From Segetibacter sp. (GTDB lineage: Bacteria; Bacteroidota; Bacteroidia; Chitinophagales; Chitinophagaceae), in the NCBI GenBank assembly GCA_028288485.1, contig JAQBNO010000110.1:1-64000 (forward strand): a stretch of DNA of 64,000 bases, written 5' to 3'. Below, piece after piece: positions 44,577-55,400 of this stretch. The notes beneath the pieces are model-generated. The model was not told the origin of the DNA. It worked only from the letters and a program-made list of their open reading frames with translations, and did no database searches. The position numbers and the translations under genes are program-made. Each line of letters starts with the position of its first letter. Position 1 is the first letter of the stretch.

Positions 44577-45188
44577 TTACTTAACTTCTAATTCGAACAT
44601 TTTCTCCTTCTCGAGGAAGCCTTCTAAAATATCGCCAACTACGCATTCACCTACTCCTGCCGGAGTTCCAGTATAGATAAGGTCGCCAATATTTATAGAA
44701 AAGTAATTGGAAATATGCGATAAGATCTGGTCAAATGAAAAAAGCATGTCGCTGGTTATTCCTGTTTGCACCAATTCACCATTTTTTAGGAACGAGAAAT
44801 TAATGGGCTTTTTCAACATTTCTGGTGTAGTATCCTTCCATATTCCCGCAACTGCTGAATTATCCCACGCCTTGGCCTTCTCCCAAGGCAAACCTTTCTT
44901 TTTAAGTTCTGCCTGTATATCGCGGGCCGTAAAATCTATACCTACCGTGATAGCATTATAATACTTAGACGCCTGTCTCTCATTAATATACTTACCATTT
45001 TTGCTAACCCTCAAAACAAGCTCCGCTTCGTAATGCAGTTCGTTACTGAATTCAGGGTAGTAAAACGGAGTATGAGACTGCAACAGGGCACTCTTAGGCT
45101 TCATAAAAATCACCGGCTCATCAGGCACCTCATTTCCAAGCTCCCTGGCATGTTCAACATAATTCCTTCCTACACAAAAGATTTTCAT
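44577..45188 (-). CDS. Fumarylacetoacetate hydrolase family protein
   Basis: A 203-residue single-domain FAH-fold enzyme. Seen: KIFCVGRNYVEHARELGN, the metal ligands in ELHYEAELVLRVSK, GIDFTARDIQAELKKKGLPWEKAKAWDNSA, and YTGTPAGVGECVVGD. This short form is typical of acylpyruvate hydrolase/oxaloacetate decarboxylase-like (FAHD1) enzymes, which cleave C-C bonds in small diketo acids. The substrate is not certain. It has its own terminator. Confidence 0.87.
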   Translation of the reverse strand: MKIFCVGRNYVEHARELGNEVPDEPVIFMKPKSALLQSHTPFYYPEFSNELHYEAELVLRVSKNGKYINERQASKYYNAITVGIDFTARDIQAELKKKGLPWEKAKAWDNSAVAGIWKDTTPEMLKKPINFSFLKNGELVQTGITSDMLFSFDQILSHISNYFSINIGDLIYTGTPAGVGECVVGDILEGFLEKEKMFELEVK

Positions 45189-45325
45189 AGATTATTGTTT
45201 TTCTAAAATAATAAAGAAGCAACCGGTAAAATTTTGAGGTGAGCCTGCAGTTCGATTACTACCATAATATTTTATACCCATATATAACGTAAGAATTTTA
45301 AATTATTATGCAAGAATTAAAATTA

Positions 45326-45901
45326 TTATGAAACCTGCCACGTATTTATTGTATTCATTGTTCTCTCAAGCCCAATAAAAACGAGGTTTTCGATCGCTTC
45401 AATACTCTTTTCGATTTTAGCCTGCACAACTGGTAACTCTTCTTTACTCCATTTACCCAGAACAAATTCTACCTGTAAACCTTTAGGATAATTATTTCCT
45501 ATACCGAAGCGCAGCTTGGGATAACAGTCCGTCCCTAAAACAGCCTGTATATCCTTTAAGCCGTTATGACCGGCGTGGCTACCGCTTCCCCTGAGACGCA
45601 ATTTAGAAAGTGGCAAGGCGAGATCGTCAACAATCGTTAGCGTATTGCTAAGTTCTACCTTTTCTTTATCGAAATAATATTTAAACGCCCGTCCGCTAAG
45701 GTTCATATAGGTAGTTGGTTTAATGCACACCAACACCCTTCCTTTAAATTTTACTTCTGCTACTTCTGCTAATCTCTCGGTTTTGAAAGAACCGCCATGT
45801 TTGGAAACAAACGCATCAAGAACGTCAAAGCCGATATTATGTCTCGTATTAGAATACTCACTTCCAATATTGCCCAGGCCGATGATCAAGAATTTACCCA
45901 T
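45326..45901 (-). CDS. pth: Peptidyl-tRNA hydrolase
   Basis: Releases tRNA from prematurely dropped peptidyl-tRNA. The 191 residues match the family: IIGLGNIGSEYSNTRHNIGFDVLD, with the catalytic H21, CIKPTTYMNLSG, and GSHAGHNGLKDI. The ATG at 45901 is preferred over a TTG two codons upstream. It follows rplY and prs in the same direction, a common cluster in this phylum, but a terminator separates it from rplY. Confidence 0.95.
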   Translation of the reverse strand: MGKFLIIGLGNIGSEYSNTRHNIGFDVLDAFVSKHGGSFKTERLAEVAEVKFKGRVLVCIKPTTYMNLSGRAFKYYFDKEKVELSNTLTIVDDLALPLSKLRLRGSGSHAGHNGLKDIQAVLGTDCYPKLRFGIGNNYPKGLQVEFVLGKWSKEELPVVQAKIEKSIEAIENLVFIGLERTMNTINTWQVS

Positions 45902-45904
45902 TAG

Positions 45905-45912
45905 CAAAAATA
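45905..45912 (-). promoter_or_regulatory. Candidate -7 element for pth (possibly leaderless)
   Basis: Minus-strand TATTTTTG fits TAnnTTTG and ends 3 bp before the pth ATG. Confidence 0.35.
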
Positions 45913-46145
45913 CTTGGGAAAAGTACTATTTCTATTTTGAAATAATAAAAAACCCTAAAATTACTTATGAAATCAGGTTTAACAGGAGAATTCGTTTAAT
46001 TGAAAAACCAGTCTTCAAAAAGCATTTTTGGAATGTGGAATTAAAGAAACTGTAACCTGAATTAGAAAAAAACGATCGGGTTGCAAAATGCACTTAAAGA
46101 AGTCATATATGTATTAAAATTAACTGTCCAAGGCGAGGACGGCAC

Positions 46146-46172
46146 AAAAAAACCCGGTCGATGGCGACCGGG
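46146..46172 (-). terminator. Rho-independent terminator after rplY
   Basis: An 8 bp GC-rich stem (CCCGGTCG with CGACCGGG, loop ATGG) followed on the minus strand by seven T residues. It is about 20 bp after the rplY stop. Confidence 0.93.
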
Positions 46173-46192
46173 CTCTGAATAAAAAGAAGTAA

Positions 46193-46774
46193 TTATTTTT
46201 TCTTTTCGTCTTTGTTTTCTTCCTGTTTCAACTGGCGGGTTAAGACAACCGACGCAATTGGAATTCTTGGACTGTTTAAAATTTCCATGTTCTCCACCTT
46301 GACATCTTCTATTCTCACGTTACCATTAAGTTCAAGATTAGTGATGTCTACATAAATTGCTTCGCGCAGATCATTTGGTAATGCCTTAACCTTTACAGAT
46401 TTCATTTTAGTTACCAATTTACCTCCAGCTTTTACGCCGGCCGGAACGCCTGTAAGATGCAGAGGAAGGGTCGCTACCACTTTTTTGTCACCTACCAACT
46501 CTAAAAAGTCGAGGTGCAAAAGCTCATCAGTCACTTTTTCGAACTGAAGGTCCTTTAAAATGCACACGTAAGTTTGGCCTTCGATTTTAATTTCCGCCTG
46601 CATAAATTCACTGGTGTAAACGATTGGCTTGAAAGCCTTTGCAGGAGCAGCAAAATTTACTTCCCGAGCACCCCCGTAAATTACACCAGGCACTAATTCC
46701 TGAGAGCGAAGCTGGCGGGTGGCTTTTTTGCCCATTTCGGTCCTCAGTTGTCCTTCGATTGTAATTGTCTTCAT
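46193..46774 (-). CDS. rplY: Ribosomal protein bL25 (long, CTC-type)
   Basis: 5S rRNA-binding protein of the large subunit. The 193 residues comprise the N-terminal L25 domain (1-90, GKKATRQLRSQELVPGVIYGG, VCILKDLQFEKVTDELLHLDFLEL) and the C-terminal TL5/CTC domain (about 95-180, VPLHL-like VATLPLHLTGVPAGVKAGGKL). The tail is Lys/Glu-rich. It lies 23 bp after prs and is probably co-transcribed with it. Confidence 0.95.
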   Translation of the reverse strand: MKTITIEGQLRTEMGKKATRQLRSQELVPGVIYGGAREVNFAAPAKAFKPIVYTSEFMQAEIKIEGQTYVCILKDLQFEKVTDELLHLDFLELVGDKKVVATLPLHLTGVPAGVKAGGKLVTKMKSVKVKALPNDLREAIYVDITNLELNGNVRIEDVKVENMEILNSPRIPIASVVLTRQLKQEENKDEKKK

Positions 46775-46797
46775 TTTTATGATTGTTTAAATAATTG

Positions 46798-47763
46798 CTA
46801 TTGTCTTTCTTCTCTTTTTGCTTTTAGTTGAGAATGAATAAATAAACTTGTGATACTCCTGTTTTCATATGCATTACGAATGGCTATTGCAAAGAGGTCG
46901 GCCACCGAAAGGCATTTAATTTTAGAACTTTCCCTTTTTAGGGGTATCGTATCGCAAACAACTAATTCATCAAGGACACTATTTTCAATATTTTCATAAG
47001 CTTTTCCGCTCAGAACCGGATGAGTACACAAAGCTCTAACACTTTTTGCACCTTTATCCATAAGTAGTCCCGCCGCTTTAGCCAATGTCCCTCCCGTATC
47101 ACAAATATCATCTATAAGAACTATATCCCTGCCGGTTACATCACCTATTACTACCATGCTCGCAATCTCGTTGGCCCTTTTGCGATGTTTGTCGCAAATG
47201 ACCATTTCTGTGTTAAAATAACTGGCAATTTCACGAACACGATTGGTACTTCCCACGTCGGGGGCGGCAAAGGTAAGGTTTTTCAGTTTAAGTTTTTCTA
47301 TATATGGAATAAAAATGGCTGAACTGTCGAGGTGGTCCACGGGTATGTCGAAGTAACCCTGGATCTGGGGTGCGTGTAAGTCCATGGTAATAATACGATG
47401 TGCACCTGCTGCAACCAAAAGGTTCGCGATAAGCTTAGAACCGATAGCCACTCTCGGCTTGTCTTTCCTGTCTTGCCTTGCATAGCCATAGTACGGCATT
47501 ACTACAACAATCTTATAAGCACTTGCACGGCGTGCTGCATCAATCATGAGTAACAGTTCCATGAGGTTGTCGGAGGGCGAATTAGTGCTTTGAATTAGAA
47601 AAACATAGTCGCCACGAATACTTTCCATATACACCGGCTGAATTTCGCCATCACTAAACTTCTGAATATTGATCTTACCTAAGGCAGCACCAAATCGCTC
47701 TGCTATTTTATTGGAAACTCCTTGCGTACCTGTACCTGAAAATATCTTTATTGAGGGGTTCAT
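46798..47763 (-). CDS. prs: Ribose-phosphate pyrophosphokinase
   Basis: Makes PRPP from ribose 5-phosphate and ATP for nucleotide, His and Trp synthesis. The 321 residues include FSDGEIQPVYMESIRGDYVF, the catalytic flexible loop region YYGYARQDRKDKPR, MDLHAPQIQGYFDIPVDHL, and the PRPP loop IVLIDDICDTGGTLAKAA. All active-site motifs are intact. It is the first gene of a prs-rplY unit; a TATCTTCG close to the -7 consensus is seen 17 bp upstream. Confidence 0.96.
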   Translation of the reverse strand: MNPSIKIFSGTGTQGVSNKIAERFGAALGKINIQKFSDGEIQPVYMESIRGDYVFLIQSTNSPSDNLMELLLMIDAARRASAYKIVVVMPYYGYARQDRKDKPRVAIGSKLIANLLVAAGAHRIITMDLHAPQIQGYFDIPVDHLDSSAIFIPYIEKLKLKNLTFAAPDVGSTNRVREIASYFNTEMVICDKHRKRANEIASMVVIGDVTGRDIVLIDDICDTGGTLAKAAGLLMDKGAKSVRALCTHPVLSGKAYENIENSVLDELVVCDTIPLKRESSKIKCLSVADLFAIAIRNAYENRSITSLFIHSQLKAKREERQ

Positions 47764-47836
47764 AACCAGAAATGTGCGGCGAAGATAGAGATTAGCGATA
47801 GAAAGTTTTAATTTCAGTAACGATAAAATATTTAAA

Positions 47837-48526
47837 ATGAATAATCAAAGCATCAAGAATTGGGCGGTTGACGACAGGCCGAGAGAAAAACTGGCAATGA
47901 AAGGTGCAGAAAGCCTTAGCAATTCTGAACTTTTGGCTATACTCATTAATAGTGGAACGCAAGAAAAAAGTGCTGTAGACCTGGCTAAAGACTTACTGGC
48001 AGCAGTGGAAAATAACCTGCAGAGAATGGCAAAATTATCGGTAAAAGATATGGTAAATCTAAAAATAAAAGGGTTGGGGCCGGCAAGGGCGATCACAATA
48101 GCAGCGGCTCTTGAACTAGGTATCAGAAGAAATATGGCTGAGAATAAGAAGGAAGTTATTCAATCGAGTAAAGACGTTGCCAGCTATTTACAGGCGCAGC
48201 TACAATATAAGAAACGAGAAGTTTTTGCGGTCGTTTTTTTAAACCGAGCCAACAAAATAAATCACTTTGAAATAATAAGCGAAGGAGGAATAACCGGTAC
48301 AGTAGCGGATCCGAGAATAATTTTAAAAAAAGCACTAGAACATGATGCAGTAAGCATGGTATTGTGCCATAATCATCCGAGTGGAAATCTTAAACCAAGC
48401 AGGCAAGACGAGGAACTAACCGGTAAAATAAAAGAAGCTGCGAGCTATTTCGACATTAAGGTAATGGACCACATTATAGTAAGTGAAGAAGGCTATTATA
48501 GCTTCGCGGATGAAGGGATGTTGTGA
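47837..48526 (+). CDS. radC: RadC/JAB-domain protein
   Basis: A 229-residue RadC family protein, historically tied to DNA repair, though its real function is unsettled. Seen: an N-terminal helix-hairpin-helix region (about 50-85, VNLKIKGLGPARAITIAAALELG) and the JAB metal-site motif LCHNHPSGNLKPSRQDEELT, followed by VMDHIIVSEEGYYSF. It is divergent from prs across 73 bp. Length and motifs are those of the chromosomal form. Confidence 0.93.
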   Translation: MNNQSIKNWAVDDRPREKLAMKGAESLSNSELLAILINSGTQEKSAVDLAKDLLAAVENNLQRMAKLSVKDMVNLKIKGLGPARAITIAAALELGIRRNMAENKKEVIQSSKDVASYLQAQLQYKKREVFAVVFLNRANKINHFEIISEGGITGTVADPRIILKKALEHDAVSMVLCHNHPSGNLKPSRQDEELTGKIKEAASYFDIKVMDHIIVSEEGYYSFADEGML

Positions 48527-48592
48527 CAACTTTTACCGGGCAACAGTGATTAAACCAAAAAAATAAAAGTAACTTATAAAACATTTAAGGCT

Positions 48593-49294
48593 ATGAAATT
48601 TTTATACTTAATCTTAGCAAATGGTTGTCTATTTGCCAATGATACTACGGCTCAGGAAACGCTCAAATTTACTGTGCCGGCGGGCGAAAGTATAAGTTCG
48701 ATACTGGCAGACACTATAATTTTCAAACATCCTAATTTTGTCTACGGCGGTGTATATTTTAAAAATAGAGAAGTTTCAAACGCCTTACTTAATTATAATT
48801 TACTCTTAGGAGAGATTCAATTTATTGACCAAAAAGGCGATACCCTTAGCTTAGCAGATGAAAATAACATTAAATATATTACCGTCGGAAAAGACTCATT
48901 TTTTTATAGCAAGGGCTTCATACAATTGGTTACCGCAAATGACGCAGTAAAATTAGGCGTTATTGAAAAATTAACCCTTGCTGATAAAAAGAAAATCGGC
49001 GCATATAATCAACCGACTACAAGAAGTTCAACAAGATCATATAGTAGTGTCTCAATAAATAACCAGAGAAGTCTTCTTTCGATGAGTGAGGAAATGGTTT
49101 TTACAAAAGAGCGGAAATACTATTTAGGAGATCGGTTCAGTAAATTTCTTGAACTTAACAAAAAGAATTTGTATAAAATGTTTTCTGCTAACTATACAGA
49201 AATTGAAAGTTATTTAAAAGAAAATGCGATCGACTTTAATAAAAAGGATGATGTTATAAAACTATCTTCCTTTTTGCAACGGTATTCTAAATAA
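48593..49294 (+). CDS. Secreted protein of unknown function
   Basis: A 233-residue protein with a likely signal peptide (hydrophobic 3-15, ending near TTAQE). The mature part has a beta-rich first half (FKHPNFVYGGVYFKN, GEIQFIDQKGDTLSL) that may form a small barrel, then a Ser/Thr/Arg-rich spacer (TRSSTRSYSS) and a helical C-terminal part (YLKENAIDFNKKDDVIKL). The family is not recognised. It follows radC by 66 bp on the same strand. Confidence 0.75.
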   Translation: MKFLYLILANGCLFANDTTAQETLKFTVPAGESISSILADTIIFKHPNFVYGGVYFKNREVSNALLNYNLLLGEIQFIDQKGDTLSLADENNIKYITVGKDSFFYSKGFIQLVTANDAVKLGVIEKLTLADKKKIGAYNQPTTRSSTRSYSSVSINNQRSLLSMSEEMVFTKERKYYLGDRFSKFLELNKKNLYKMFSANYTEIESYLKENAIDFNKKDDVIKLSSFLQRYSK

Positions 49295-49336
49295 CCGGTT
49301 TACGGATTGTTCGCCCCCCTAACTAGCTTCAAAACA

Positions 49337-49648
49337 TCATGCTTGAGCGGTAGGCCCTCCAAAATTCAACGGAATTTCAACTTGCTCTAAATCCTGGATG
49401 GTTCCGTTTGCAGCTTCATAACGGTTTACATTATCTTCAAGGGCTTTTAGGAATCTTTTTGCATGCATCGGCGTGAAGATAATCCTACTTTTTACTTTGC
49501 TTTTAGGAGTACCTGGCATAACACTTACGAAATCTATTACAAATTCTGCGTGGCTATGGGTAATGATTGCAAGATTTGCATAAGTACCTTCAGCCACTTC
49601 TTCACTTATTTCTATGTTTAACTGGTTGTTGGGTTGTTGATCTGCCAT
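49337..49648 (-). CDS. DUF3467 family protein
   Basis: A 103-residue cytoplasmic protein. EEVAEGTYANLAIITHSHAEFVIDFVSVMPGTPKSKVKSRIIFTP-like segments, in particular YANLAIITHSHAEF and DFVSVMPG, and HAKRFLKALEDNV are the DUF3467 pattern. Function is unknown; relatives are often found as single small genes in Bacteroidota. It is convergent with the preceding gene across 42 bp. Confidence 0.87.
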   Translation of the reverse strand: MADQQPNNQLNIEISEEVAEGTYANLAIITHSHAEFVIDFVSVMPGTPKSKVKSRIIFTPMHAKRFLKALEDNVNRYEAANGTIQDLEQVEIPLNFGGPTAQA

Positions 49649-49798
49649 CTAAAAATATTTTTACGCCAAAAGTAAGCCTAAATGAAAGAAAAGAGGTTGA
49701 GTTGACGGACTTCTAAAAAAAACATGGAGAAATAATATTTGAAACGATTATTAACCTGATTTGGAAAAGGTACTTAGGTCGGGTTTATAAAAGATTTT

Positions 49799-49843
49799 AA
49801 ATAGTAAGAGGCTGTCCTTTTAAGGAACAGCCTCTTACTATTT
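49799..49843 (-). terminator. Strong terminator of the SusC/SusD operon
   Basis: Perfect 17 bp arms (AAATAGTAAGAGGCTGT and its complement) plus an inner CCTT/AAGG stem. It lies 28 bp after the last operon gene, and the AT-rich stem end gives T residues on the minus strand. Confidence 0.88.
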
Positions 49844-49870
49844 AAAATATGTGACATTAGCCATTCACGC

Positions 49871-50851
49871 TTACCGGGGGCCTACATAAGTGAAAGTTTC
49901 ATCAAATCTTGTACGTATAGTAGAACCTGGTTGCAATAAAAAATACCTTACTTTCATTTCCTTAGTCGCCGGATTCCATTTATTGGTTCCAGAAGGATCA
50001 ATAGCGGCAGAACGGCCATTAGATGCAGGCTGTCCGTAATAATTTACAACACTTGTTACAGTGCCGCTTCCAGTTGGATCAAAATTAAATTCCGGGGAAT
50101 AGGCTCCATAAACACTTAATGAACCAGCACTGCTTATGGGGTGGTAATAATCGTGATAAACGGGATAGAACATCGCAACACTATTTGCTCCGGTTGTTAC
50201 TAAATGAACCTCTTCAGGATAACGTCCCGTGATGGCTGCATTCGTCTGGTCTACCATTGTTCCATTAATAGTGTACACACCATCATATATATTTTTAACT
50301 GTTACAATTGCAAACACGTTATTAAAATTACCACTCACCTTAATATCAGGATCAGATACACTTTTAACTCTAAAACCTAATGCAAATTCTCCACCTATCA
50401 AGTCCTGTGGAACAAGAGAAATGCTCATAGTTCCCTCCCTGCTTCCAGCGGGTATAGTCACCGTCAAATTGTTCGAAGACAAAGTATAAATACTTGCCGG
50501 AAGCGTATCATAGTGTGTACCATTAGTATCATTGTACGCCTGAATTAATGAATGCATGTATTCAAGCTGCACCTGGATTTCTTTATCTGCAGGTTCAGCT
50601 GAAGCTAGTCGGATGGTTACCAGTGGTTGGGAAACTTTCGCAGTACCAATATCAAAGGCAACAACCCTTGAACTTTGGTAAGACGTAGTAGCATCCACTG
50701 TTCCCATAATCTCGACCATTTTGGGAGACGCATAAATAGGGGGAACCGTAAGGCCTTCGTCTACCAATTTGTCTTTTAAACAGCCGGTACTGATTAGTGT
50801 TACTAAAGCAAAAGCTGATGACCCAACTAAAAATCTTAATATCTTTTCCAT
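49871..50851 (-). CDS. DUF1735-containing surface lipoprotein
   Basis: A 326-residue lipoprotein (lipobox LISTGC, Cys 24). The N-terminal half fits the DUF1735 domain: VVAFDIGTAKVSQPLVTIRLASAEPADKEIQVQLEY and SLVPQDLIGGEFALGFRV, seen as shorter blocks. The C-terminal half is beta-rich and unassigned (MFYPVYHDYYHPIS, MKVRYFLLQPG). Last gene of a SusC-SusD-DUF1735 operon, 22 bp after susD. It is probably a surface glycan- or protein-binding accessory to the transporter. Confidence 0.85.
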   Translation of the reverse strand: MEKILRFLVGSSAFALVTLISTGCLKDKLVDEGLTVPPIYASPKMVEIMGTVDATTSYQSSRVVAFDIGTAKVSQPLVTIRLASAEPADKEIQVQLEYMHSLIQAYNDTNGTHYDTLPASIYTLSSNNLTVTIPAGSREGTMSISLVPQDLIGGEFALGFRVKSVSDPDIKVSGNFNNVFAIVTVKNIYDGVYTINGTMVDQTNAAITGRYPEEVHLVTTGANSVAMFYPVYHDYYHPISSAGSLSVYGAYSPEFNFDPTGSGTVTSVVNYYGQPASNGRSAAIDPSGTNKWNPATKEMKVRYFLLQPGSTIRTRFDETFTYVGPR

Positions 50852-50873
50852 ATTATCAGTTTGAACAGTTTAT

Positions 50874-52430
50874 TTATTTATCCCAGAATAATTTAGACTG
50901 GGTTGTAACAGAACCTTGTGCTGCAACACTTGCTGCATTAACGGCTAACTCTTGTGAAGGATAGTATAACCTTACAGGAATTGTCCTGGAGCCTCTGGCA
51001 GTATTTACTGAAAGAGGTACGTCAGATGGCACTCCAAGTCTTCTGTAGTCATTCCATGCTTCTAATGGATTAATACCAATTAAAGCGATGTACTTTTGTC
51101 TTACGATAAAATTAACCCTTTCAGTTTGAGTCGCTCCGGCGTTATCCCAGGTAGCAGAAGGATGTTGTAAAAACATTACAGCAGATTGTGCCGGGGTAAA
51201 TACCACAGAATCTAGAGTATTAGCCACATTGCGGATGGGCGGGTATTTTGCTCCAAGCCATAAAAACGATTCTGTAACTGCACCTTCATACGCACCTTTA
51301 ACATTACCGGCATAAGGACCGCCAATATCCCATCCCCTGGCCACTGCTTCTGCCTGTAGAAACATGCTTTCTACTGAAGTAACTATCCATTGTGCTTGAT
51401 TAAATGATCTAACCAATCCTTCACCAATATTAGAAGTCTGGTCTCCACCAAAAGCAGTATTAGGCTCGGAACCATAAACTGTTCCTACAAAAGGGTTGTT
51501 AGCATTAGTAGGAGATTTCGCAGGTTTAAAAAAGTAGCCTAACCTCGGGTCATTACTTTGTTTTAGTAGAGTAACACTATATGCATTTGCTCTATAGAAG
51601 GTATTAGCCTCAGTACCCGAGGGCAACAAGCCATACGCGCCATAAAAAGGGCTTTGTTTACCCACATCATTCTGATAACCAGGGTTTACATCGGCAGACT
51701 CTCCAGACTGAATAACACCGCCATTCGCCTTAATTTTCGCTAATTCTGCTGTCGGGTTTGGCGTGATTTCGGACTGCCTGACTAGCAACCGCAGTTTAAT
51801 TGTATTTGCCAGCTTTATCCATAAAGTGTTGTTTCCACCATTTACAATGTCAGCTGATTTTATTAAACTCGTAACCGGCGCCGCCTTCAATAGTGTAATA
51901 GCAGTATCAAGTTTAAGCTGAAGGTTGGCGTAGATGTCTTGCGCTTTATCATAAGCAGGGGTAGGAAATTCAGTAGGTCGGAATGCCTGCGAATATGGGA
52001 CGTTACCATAAATGTCAACAAGATTTTGGAAAAGGTGAGCCTTCATTATCATTGCTGCACCCCTAAAAAAAGGTTGATTGTTTGCCCTGGATTTTTCCTC
52101 CACCTGGTGAAGATCAAATAAAACATTATAAATACCTGCCCATTTTACTTCCTGGAAAGTATTTGTAATATTATAACTCGATTCCTCTGTACTTGGGTTA
52201 AATGAACCTGATGCAGACCAATAGCCCATCCAATTTGCTAACCATCCATAACCATTAGCAGTTTGAACACCAACTCCATGTAATGCATTTGGAAGTATAA
52301 GCTCAGGTGTAATAATCGAAGCAGTAGGCTGATTTGGATTTTCATTTATATCCAATTGTTTTTTACATCCCGCCAGCCCTGAAGAAAGGAGTAATGCAAA
52401 AAAGACAACGTTCTTTATATTGTTTTTCAT
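50874..52430 (-). CDS. SusD/RagB-family outer-membrane lipoprotein
   Basis: Surface lipoprotein that lids the SusC channel and binds the ligand. 518 residues; lipobox LSSGLAGC (Cys 22). It is of the SusD-like_2 type: NENPNQPTASIITPELILPNALHG, WANWMGYWSASGSF-like segment, LWIKLANTIKLRLLVRQSE, and the C-terminal QKYIALIGINPLEAWNDYRRLGVPS followed by QSKLFWDK. It lies 16 bp downstream of susC. The ligand is unknown; no glycosidase or peptidase gene in the window indicates it. Confidence 0.93.
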   Translation of the reverse strand: MKNNIKNVVFFALLLSSGLAGCKKQLDINENPNQPTASIITPELILPNALHGVGVQTANGYGWLANWMGYWSASGSFNPSTEESSYNITNTFQEVKWAGIYNVLFDLHQVEEKSRANNQPFFRGAAMIMKAHLFQNLVDIYGNVPYSQAFRPTEFPTPAYDKAQDIYANLQLKLDTAITLLKAAPVTSLIKSADIVNGGNNTLWIKLANTIKLRLLVRQSEITPNPTAELAKIKANGGVIQSGESADVNPGYQNDVGKQSPFYGAYGLLPSGTEANTFYRANAYSVTLLKQSNDPRLGYFFKPAKSPTNANNPFVGTVYGSEPNTAFGGDQTSNIGEGLVRSFNQAQWIVTSVESMFLQAEAVARGWDIGGPYAGNVKGAYEGAVTESFLWLGAKYPPIRNVANTLDSVVFTPAQSAVMFLQHPSATWDNAGATQTERVNFIVRQKYIALIGINPLEAWNDYRRLGVPSDVPLSVNTARGSRTIPVRLYYPSQELAVNAASVAAQGSVTTQSKLFWDK

Positions 52431-52446
52431 GTTAATCTTTATGTTT

Positions 52447-55400
52447 TTAAAATGTCAAAACTACAGAACCACCAAAAATTCTGGCTGGAGGAGTTGAGAA
52501 TACGTTGTTAATTCCGAAGGTGTTACCCGCAGATGTGTAATTGAATTCGGGATCTGTCCACTGATTTGATTTAGGTAAAAAAGTGAATAGATTTCTACCA
52601 ACTGCGCTAACAACAAACCTCTTGATCACCTGTGTTCCGCCAACCCAACTGAACGGCAATTCATAGGAAATGGCCAGCTCCCTTAATTTCCAAAAAGCAG
52701 CGCTGGTAAAGTAATTCGTACCAACAGACGTATTGGTTGTTCCCGTAGCAAAGAAATTTCTTCCACCACTGGCAACCTGGATGTTGGTGTTTTCTACATA
52801 TTTTCCTGAACCTGGAGCATCTTCGTAAACTGAGTTAGGGAAAACAAATCTCTGCCTTCCGAACTGTGCGCTACGTGCAGAAATACCGGTAAAATCCATA
52901 TCGTTTCCTATACCATGATAAGCATGATGTCCGCCTCTGTAATCCCAGGTCATAGCAATTGTGAAACCTTTTATAGAAAATGAAGGGTTTAAACCAACGA
53001 TCCATAACGGTAACGATCTGCCGCGGGTAACGAGGCTATCTTGCAATGAAGGATAACCTGTAGACTTGTCTACTATTACTCGGCCTTGTCCATCCCTTTT
53101 ATAATCGCTTAATTTAAAAACAAATGCAGGCTGACCTACAATCGCATAGTTATATACATCAGGGGCGCTGGCTGAACTTTGGGTAAACTCGTTTACACCT
53201 CCAATAGCCAGTTCGTTAATGCCTGGAAACAGGGAAGTAATTTTATTATTATTAAATGTTGCGTTAATCCCAAAATTAATTCTGCCTTGTCCAATTCTCA
53301 CTAATGGTGTAAGATTTAAATCTAATTCTACACCATAGTTGTTAAAATCAGCAGCATTAGCAACATAGGTTGTATAACCTGTAGCTGCGGACTGTTGAAC
53401 CTGTAGGATTTGGTTGGTATTTTTCTGGAAAAAATAAGTAGCATCTAAATTGATTCTGTTTCTCAGGAAGCCGAGTTCAAGACCCAACTCTCTTGAGTTA
53501 ACGAATTCAGGTTGTATAAACGGATCTGTAAATGCATTCCCAGCGCTAAATCCACCTAAGTTTCCATATGGAAATCCACCGGTGGTTGTGTATATCGGTT
53601 GCAACTGGTAGTTTCCTAAATTCACATTTGCAGACCTTGAAATAGATGCTCTCACTTTTGCATAAGAGAGCAGGCGGTTTCCTTTTAAAGATGAAATTGC
53701 ATCGGTAAGTAAAACAGACGCGCTTGCGCTCGGATAGAAATATGAATTTCTGTTTATATTTAGGCGACTATCCCAATCGTTAGCGCCTGAAAATTCAAGG
53801 TTAGCCCAGCCCTTGTAATTTAAACTAAGCTGGCCAAACACTGAAAGAAGCCGGTTTCTAAAGTTTACTTCTGCAGCCACAGCTTCTCCCAACCTTACAG
53901 ATGGATTGTATATACCTGGAACAAGTAAATTGTTACCGGCAACACTTATACTCTTACTATCATTCTGCCTGTACCTGGTACCTAATACATAATTGATCCT
54001 AAAATCACTTATTTCTCTCCTTCCGTTTAAAAAGAATTCATGCGTAACCCTACTGGTGTTATTTTGGCCATCAGTTACGAAACCAGGTTGAGGATCAAAT
54101 TGTTGACCCCTGGTAGTCTGTGCAAAGTCAGAAGTAACTACAGGACCATTTTCGCTTTTTGCAGAGTTGAAATTAGCAGAAGCTCCAACACGATAAGTCG
54201 CATTTAGCCAATCAGTGAAACCGTAATTTACCTCAACATTCCCTAAGAGATTATCGCCTCTGCCCTTTATCCTGTGGTTTTCAATTACCCAATAAGGATT
54301 CACAAAATATTCATTGTAATAATTAGAGAATTCTGCATATTTGTTAGTAGTAGGATACTTGTAACTGGTTAAAGGAACATGAGCAGGAGTATTGAGAACT
54401 GTAAAATAAACACTGCCATTATAACTACCAGGAAACCTTGCCGAATAAGCTGCGTCATTCACTATATTAAAATTCGTTTGAATATAGTTTAAATTAGCTG
54501 TTACTTTTAACTTTCCATATTCTTTAGAACCGTTGAACCTTAAGGAAGTCCGGCGATTTTTGTCCTTTGGCATCAAACCCTGAATCTCAGCATTTTGGGC
54601 AGAAACATAGAAACCTTCCCCGCCAAAAGAAACATCGGTTTGCATTGTCAAACCATTATTCCAAAATTTCTTTCTGTCGTTATTCGGGCTATAAGGTACT
54701 TTTTGCTGATCTCCACCTTCCAACTCCGGACCTAATGGAACTAACTCACCGTTAAATTCCGGACCGAACTGCTGGTTTTCAATAGGATCGTACAAAGGCC
54801 TTCCCAGCGCATCTTCACTTGTACCACCGCCAAAGCTTTTTTGCAGCTTAGGCATAAATGAGACTCTCGCCAGTTGAACTGTATGCCCAACGGTTACAAA
54901 AGGTTTACCGGCCGAACCTCTCCTGGTGGTCACCAAAATAACGCCGTTAACTCCATCGGGACCATAAAGTGCCGATGCAGAAGCCCCCTTTAAAACAGTA
55001 ACTTCCTGAACATCTGTTGGGTTCAACGTTGCCATGAAAGTAAGAGGTGTAGGAATGTTATCTACCACTAATAAAGGTTGGTTATTACCTGTTAATGACC
55101 TAATTCCACGTAAATTAATTCTAACGTCTTCAAACACACCGCTATTAACGGTAGTAATGTTTACTCCAGACATTTTTCCTGTGAGGCCATTTTGAAGGTT
55201 TACTGCTTTAGCCTGTGTTAATTGCGTATTATTTAACCGAGCAGTAGCATAACCTAATTCTTTAGCCTGCCGTCTAATACCTAATGCGGTTACAACAACT
55301 TCATTAATCATAGCATTGGCACGGCTTAGTCTAATGGCTACCGTATTTTGAGCACCTACTTTGATTTCTGTGCCTGCAAAGTTGGTTGAAGAGACCAACA